Shown: positions 60,016 through 64,000 of the stretch, piece by piece | Layout of the letters: the number at the start of each line of letters is the position of its first letter | Position numbering within the stretch: the first letter of the stretch is position 1 | Assembly: GCA_965153355.1 (NCBI GenBank) | Contig: OZ231126.1 | Span: 107,322,001-107,386,000, forward strand | Length of the DNA: 64,000 nt | Source: Flaccisagitta enflata | Taxonomy: Eukaryota > Chaetognatha > Sagittoidea > Aphragmophora | Direction of reading: 5' to 3' | Translations under genes and position numbers: made by a program | The notes under the pieces: generated by a model | What the model was told of the DNA's origin: nothing | Seen by the model: only the letters and a program-made list of their open reading frames with translations | The model's database searches: none

Positions 60016-63000
60016 GAAATAAAGCCAGCAGCCACTCAGCAGCCACTGGTTATAAAATCAGGGATTTGTTCAAAACAAAAATACCATTTTCTCTTTCATT
60101 TTCATTGGATGCTCCTGCATAAGTGTAATCCACTTCCTCTACTTGACAATTTTTTGCAGTGCAACCATTTCCCTCCATAAAGGGAGAAATCTTTTTTTAT
60201 TTTGTATCCATATGATTAAAAAACAAATGCACTTATTAATGGCTAATTCTATTTGGCGCATAATAATTCTTATTCTCTTGAGGCAGTTTTTTTTCTAAAA
60301 TGAGTCACCTGAAATACAGAGCTTACTTGCCAAAATTGCATGGCCACATTACTGTTCCATTGCTAACCCCAATCAACAAGTTCTTAGACAAGCTTAAACA
60401 CTAAAGAAACAAGGCCTGAAACACAGCCAATCCAGTCAAGTGCAGGTGGGCAGGGGCCATAATTAAGGTCAGGTGATCATTACAGCAGAGGCTGTGAGGC
60501 CAAAAACCGCCAATCCCCGATTAAATAAGCAGTGGCTGCTGAGTGGCTGCTGGTCCAATCCCCATTTTTGTAACCAGTGGCTGCTGGCTTTATTTCTTCC
60601 AAAGTAAAAAGTGGCTGCTGGCTCTATCTTTCAATTTTTGAAAAGTGGCTGCTGAGTGGCTGCTGGGCCAATCCCCGATTAAATAACCAGTGGCTGCTGG
60701 GTGGCTGCTGGCTTTATTTCATTAAAGTAAAGAGTGGCTGCTGGCTCTATCTTCAAAATCTTTAAAGTGGCTGCAGAGTGGCTGCTGGCCCAATCCCCGA
60801 TTTGATAACCAATGGCTGCTGAGTGGCTGCTGGTCCAATCCCCGTTTTGGAATCCAGTGGCTGCTGGCTTTATATCTATTAAAGTAAAAAGTGGGTGCTA
60901 GCTCTATTTTCAAATCTTTAAAAGTGGCTGCCAAGTGGCTGCTGGCCGAATCCCCGATTTTATAACCAGTGGCTGCTGAGTGGCTGCTGGCTTTATTTCT
61001 TTCAAAGTAAAATTTTTGAAAAGTGGCTGCTGAGTGGCTGCTGGCCCAATCCCCCACTTTATAACCAGTGGCTGCTGAGTGGCTGCTGGTCCAATCCCGG
61101 TTTTTGTAACCAGTGGCTGCTGGGTGGCTGCTGGCTTTATTTCCAGAAAAGTAAAAAGGGGCTGTTGGCTCTATCTTCAACTTTTGAAAAAGTGGCTGCT
61201 GAGTGGCTGCTGGCCAAATCCCCGATTTTATAACCAGTGGCTGCTGAGTGGCTGCTGGATTTATTTCGATAAAGGAAAAAAGTGGCTGCTGGCTCTTTCT
61301 TCAGAATTTTCAAAAGTGGCTGCTGAGTGGCTGCTGGCCCAATCCCCGTTTTTGTAACCAGTGGCTGCTGAGTGGCTGCTGGTCCAATCCCCGTTTTTGT
61401 AACCAGTGGCGGGTGGCTTTTTAGTCGCGGACACGCGACTCTACACCTTGCCATGTCGGTCCGTCGGTCCGTCCGTCGGTCACATTTCTGAATTGCGAGC
61501 GGTTTTCGCATTACCGCTACTGCCCAACCGTCCCGTCTGGATTGCCGTGTATCCGGCCTTGTTTTCTATTAAAGTAAAAAGTAGCTGCTGGCTCTATTTT
61601 CAAATTTTTATAAAGAGGCTGCCAAGTGGCTGCTGGCCGAATCCCCGATTTTATAACCAGTGGCTGCTGAGTGGCTGCTGGCTTTATTTCTTTCAAAGTA
61701 AAAAGTGGCTGTTGGCTCTATCTTCCAATTTTTGAAAAGTGGCTGCTGAGTGGCTGCTGGCCCAATCCCCGAGTTTATAACCAGTGGCTGCTGAGTGGCT
61801 GCTGGTACAATCCCCGTTTTTGTAACCAGTGGCTGCTGGGTGGCTGCTGGCTTTATTTCATGAAAAGTAAAAAGTGGCTGCTGGCTCTATCTTCAACTTT
61901 TCAAAAAGTGGCTGCTGAATGGCTGTTGGCCAAATCTCCAATTTTATAACCAGTGGCTGCTGAGTGGCTGCTGGATTTATTTTGATAAAGGAAAAAAGTA
62001 GCGGCTTGCTCTTTCTTCAAAATTCTTAAAAGTGGCTGCTGAGTGGCCGCTGGCCCAATCCCCGTTTTTGTAACCAGTGGCTGCTGAGTGGCTGCTGGTC
62101 CAATCCCGGTTTTTGTAACCAGTGGCTGCTGGCTTTTTTTCTATAAAAGTAAATAGTGACTGCTGGCTCTATCTTCAAATTTCTAAATAGTGACTGCTGA
62201 GTGGCTGCTGGCCCTATCCCCGATTTATCAACCAGTGGCTGCTGAGTGGCTGCTGGTCCAATCCCCGTTTTTGTAACCAGTGGCTGCTGGGTGGCTGCTG
62301 GCTTTATTTCAGTAAAGTAAAAAGTGGCTGCTGGCTCTATCTTCCAATTTTTGAAAAGTGGCTGCTGAGTGGCTGCTGGCCCAATCCCCGATTTATTAAC
62401 CAGTGGCTGCTGAGTGGCTGCTGGTCCAATCCCCGTTTTTGTAACCAGTGGCTGCTGGCTTTATTTCCATAATCGTAAAAAGTTGCTGCTGGCTCTATCT
62501 TCCAATTTTTGAAAAGTGGCTGCTGGCCCAATCCCCGATTTAATAACCAGTGGCTGCTGAGTGGCTGCTGGTCCAATCCCCGTTTTTGTAACCAGTGGCT
62601 GGTGGCTTTTTTCTATTAAAGTGAAAAGTGGCTGCTGGCTCTATTTTCAAATTTTTGAAAAGTGGCTGCCAAGTGGCTGCTGGCCGAATCCCCGATTTTA
62701 TAACCAGTGGCTGCTGAGTGGCTGCTGGCTTTATTTTTTTCAAAGTAAAAAGTGGCTACTGGCTCTATCTTCCAATTTTTGAAAAGTGGCTGCTGAGTGG
62801 CTGCTGACCCAATCCCCAACTTTATAACCAGTGGCTGCTGAGTGACTGCTGGTCCAATCCCCGTTTTTGTTACCAGTGGCTGCTGGGTGGCTGCTGGCTT
62901 TATTTCCAGAAAAGTAAAAAGTGGCTGCTGGATCTATCTTCAAATTTTGAAAAAGTGGCTGCTGAGTGGCTGCTGGCCAAATCCCCGATTTTATAACCAG

Positions 63001-63390
63001 TGGCTGCTGAGTGGCTGCTGGATTTATTACGATAAAGGAAAAAAGTGGCTGCTGGCTCTTTTTTCAAAATTTTCAAAAGTGGCTGCTGAGTGGCTGCTGG
63101 CCCAATCCCCGATTTATTAACCAGTGGCTGCTGAGTGGCTGCTGGTCCAATCCCCGTTTTTGTAAGCAGTGGCTGCTGGCTTTTTTTCTAATAAAGTAAA
63201 AAGTGGCTGCTGGATCTATCTTCCAATTTTTGAAACGTGGCTGCTGAGTGGCTGCTGGCCCAATCCCCGATTTATCAACCAGTGGCTGCTGAGTGGCTGC
63301 TGGTCCAATCCCCATTTTTGTAACCAGTGGCTGCTGGGTGGCTGCTGGCTTTATTTCAGTAAAGTAAAAAAAGGCTGCTGGCTCTAACTA
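60016..63390. repeat. Satellite array built on GTGGCTGCTG units
   Basis: Repeated modules: AGTGGCTGCTGAGTGGCTGC, CAATCCCCGTTTTTGTAACC or CAATCCCCGATTTATAACCA, and CTTTATTTC...AAAGTAAAAAGT plus GGCTCTATCTTCAATTTTTG. They recur in a higher-order period of roughly 150-200 bp. A unique stretch (60065-60520) interrupts the first unit, and the array is interrupted by a dispersed-repeat insertion at 61418-61566. A further unit fragment at 63965-64000 shows the array resumes beyond the window. Frames reading SSHSAATGYK or SGCWLY-type peptides are repeat artefacts. Confidence 0.9.
61418..61566 (+). mobile_element. GTCGCG-family repeat inserted in the satellite (insertion with visible empty site)
   Basis: About 148 bp, TTTTTAGTCGCGGACACGCG, then ACTCTACACCTTGCC, GTCGGTCCGTCGGTCCGTCC, GCTACTGCCCAACCG and GCCGTGTATCCGGCCTTGTT. 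It sits between GGTGGCTTT and CTATTAAAG, which are adjacent in the homologous satellite unit near 62600. This shows that the family is, or was, mobile. The first 20 bases form a short hairpin (AGTCGCG/CGCGACT). Confidence 0.8.
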
Positions 63391-63964
63391 TGGCAAAAAA
63401 AAATTTTGCAGAGATTTTCGAACAACCGAAAATGGTAGTAAATATCAACTGATTTGGATGAAAATTTAGGCGTTACTAAGCCAAATAATGCTGTAAAAAG
63501 ATCAAGGATTTACTCTGTACCGTTTGGCCGCAATCCACATTTTTCTAAAATGTGTCTAGATTTCATTTGCCCATTATCTTTTTATACTTAGTGATATTCT
63601 CATTCCATAAAACCATATAAAAAATGCTCCAACGTTTATAAAATTTTTACTGTAGCTGGGAGACATAACTAGGGGGTAGCACTAAAAAATCATGCGGAAA
63701 TTCCAAAAATTCTAGCTGCAAGAGCATTTTTTCTTTTCCTTGTCATTTGAAAATGTGTCTCCCTTTGATTTTCATCAATTTCTGAACTTTGCTTTTTTTA
63801 CTCAAATTGCTCTCCACCCCCCAAAAATTGGAGGAATTCAATAATTTTTTTACCCAACCATCTACACAATATACTTTAGCTTCAGTTCAATTTCTATGAA
63901 AATTGGATAACGTTAAGTATGGTTTTAAATAGTTTTTGTTTTCCGCAAAAATTTTTTGAATTTT
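63391..63964. other. AT-rich unique-looking DNA after the satellite
   Basis: No gene, RNA or repeat family was recognised. Confidence 0.5.
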
Positions 63965-64000
63965 TGAAAAGTGGCTGCTGAATGGCTGCTGGCTCAATCC

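Noticed and set aside
60577-63387. Multiple 60-150 aa ORFs in the satellite
   Set aside because: All are translations of the tandem unit in different frames and strands, with no independent coding signal.

Overview
This is eukaryotic nuclear DNA. It has spliceosomal introns, dense microsatellites, a 3.4-kb satellite block at the right end, and no bacterial gene organisation. No host gene could be identified, so the host clade is left open. Most of the coding content belongs to two large, diverged endogenous virus-like elements of the Polinton/Maverick (adintovirus-like) type. The evidence is the combination of a retroviral-type DDE integrase, an FtsK/HerA-type packaging ATPase, an adenain-type cysteine protease, a double-jelly-roll-type major capsid protein, a probable minor capsid protein and a protein-primed family B DNA polymerase. 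All family calls come from motifs and layout read by eye.

Layout. Element A (positions 1 to about 24.95 kb) enters the window from the left. On the minus strand it carries a zinc-finger protein (1-1233) and two small proteins (2189-2671, 3102-3572). Divergently, on the plus strand, come packaging ATPase (3734-9203), a 967-aa conserved protein (9248-13695), an acidic protein (14023-15806), integrase (16053-17814), probable minor capsid protein (17811-19403), a small ORF (19445-19696), major capsid protein in 12 exons (19734-23219), protease (23225-23836), a single-pass membrane protein (23915-24407) and a 43-aa arginine-rich peptide (24590-24953). Element B (26.06-59.52 kb) lies in the opposite orientation. 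It has the same order on the minus strand from ATPase (start 43463) down to minor capsid protein (end 26061), and a divergent plus-strand arm with a small conserved protein, zinc-finger protein (45301-49324), DNA polymerase (49754-56070) and an unknown multi-exon gene (56453-59520). B has no capsid/protease tail in the window: its minor capsid gene stops only 1.1 kb from the end of A.

Almost every gene is broken by introns, and the predicted exons join in phase. Many intron positions are shared by A and B, others are private to one copy. Several introns use GC donors. Genes in each rightward or leftward unit are packed tightly: an ATGA overlap in A and 8 nt in B between integrase and minor capsid gene, and 5 nt between capsid stop and protease start. 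Many start codons have a 3' splice-site-like sequence immediately upstream. This suggests one long transcript resolved by alternative splicing (as in adenovirus late RNA) or by leader trans-splicing. The introns hold (CT)n, (GT)n, (CAA)n and (GAA)n tracts, a roughly 150-bp dispersed repeat family with GTCGCG-type ends, and roughly 210-bp hAT-like MITEs, one of which appears to form an intron exactly at its insertion site.

Some genes carry one-base frame breaks, mostly inside microsatellite-coded acidic or Asn/Gln tracts. They could be decay or consensus errors, so whether either element is intact cannot be decided here. From 60.0 to 63.4 kb there is a satellite built on a GTGGCTGCTG-type unit, and the last 0.6 kb is AT-rich with nothing recognisable.
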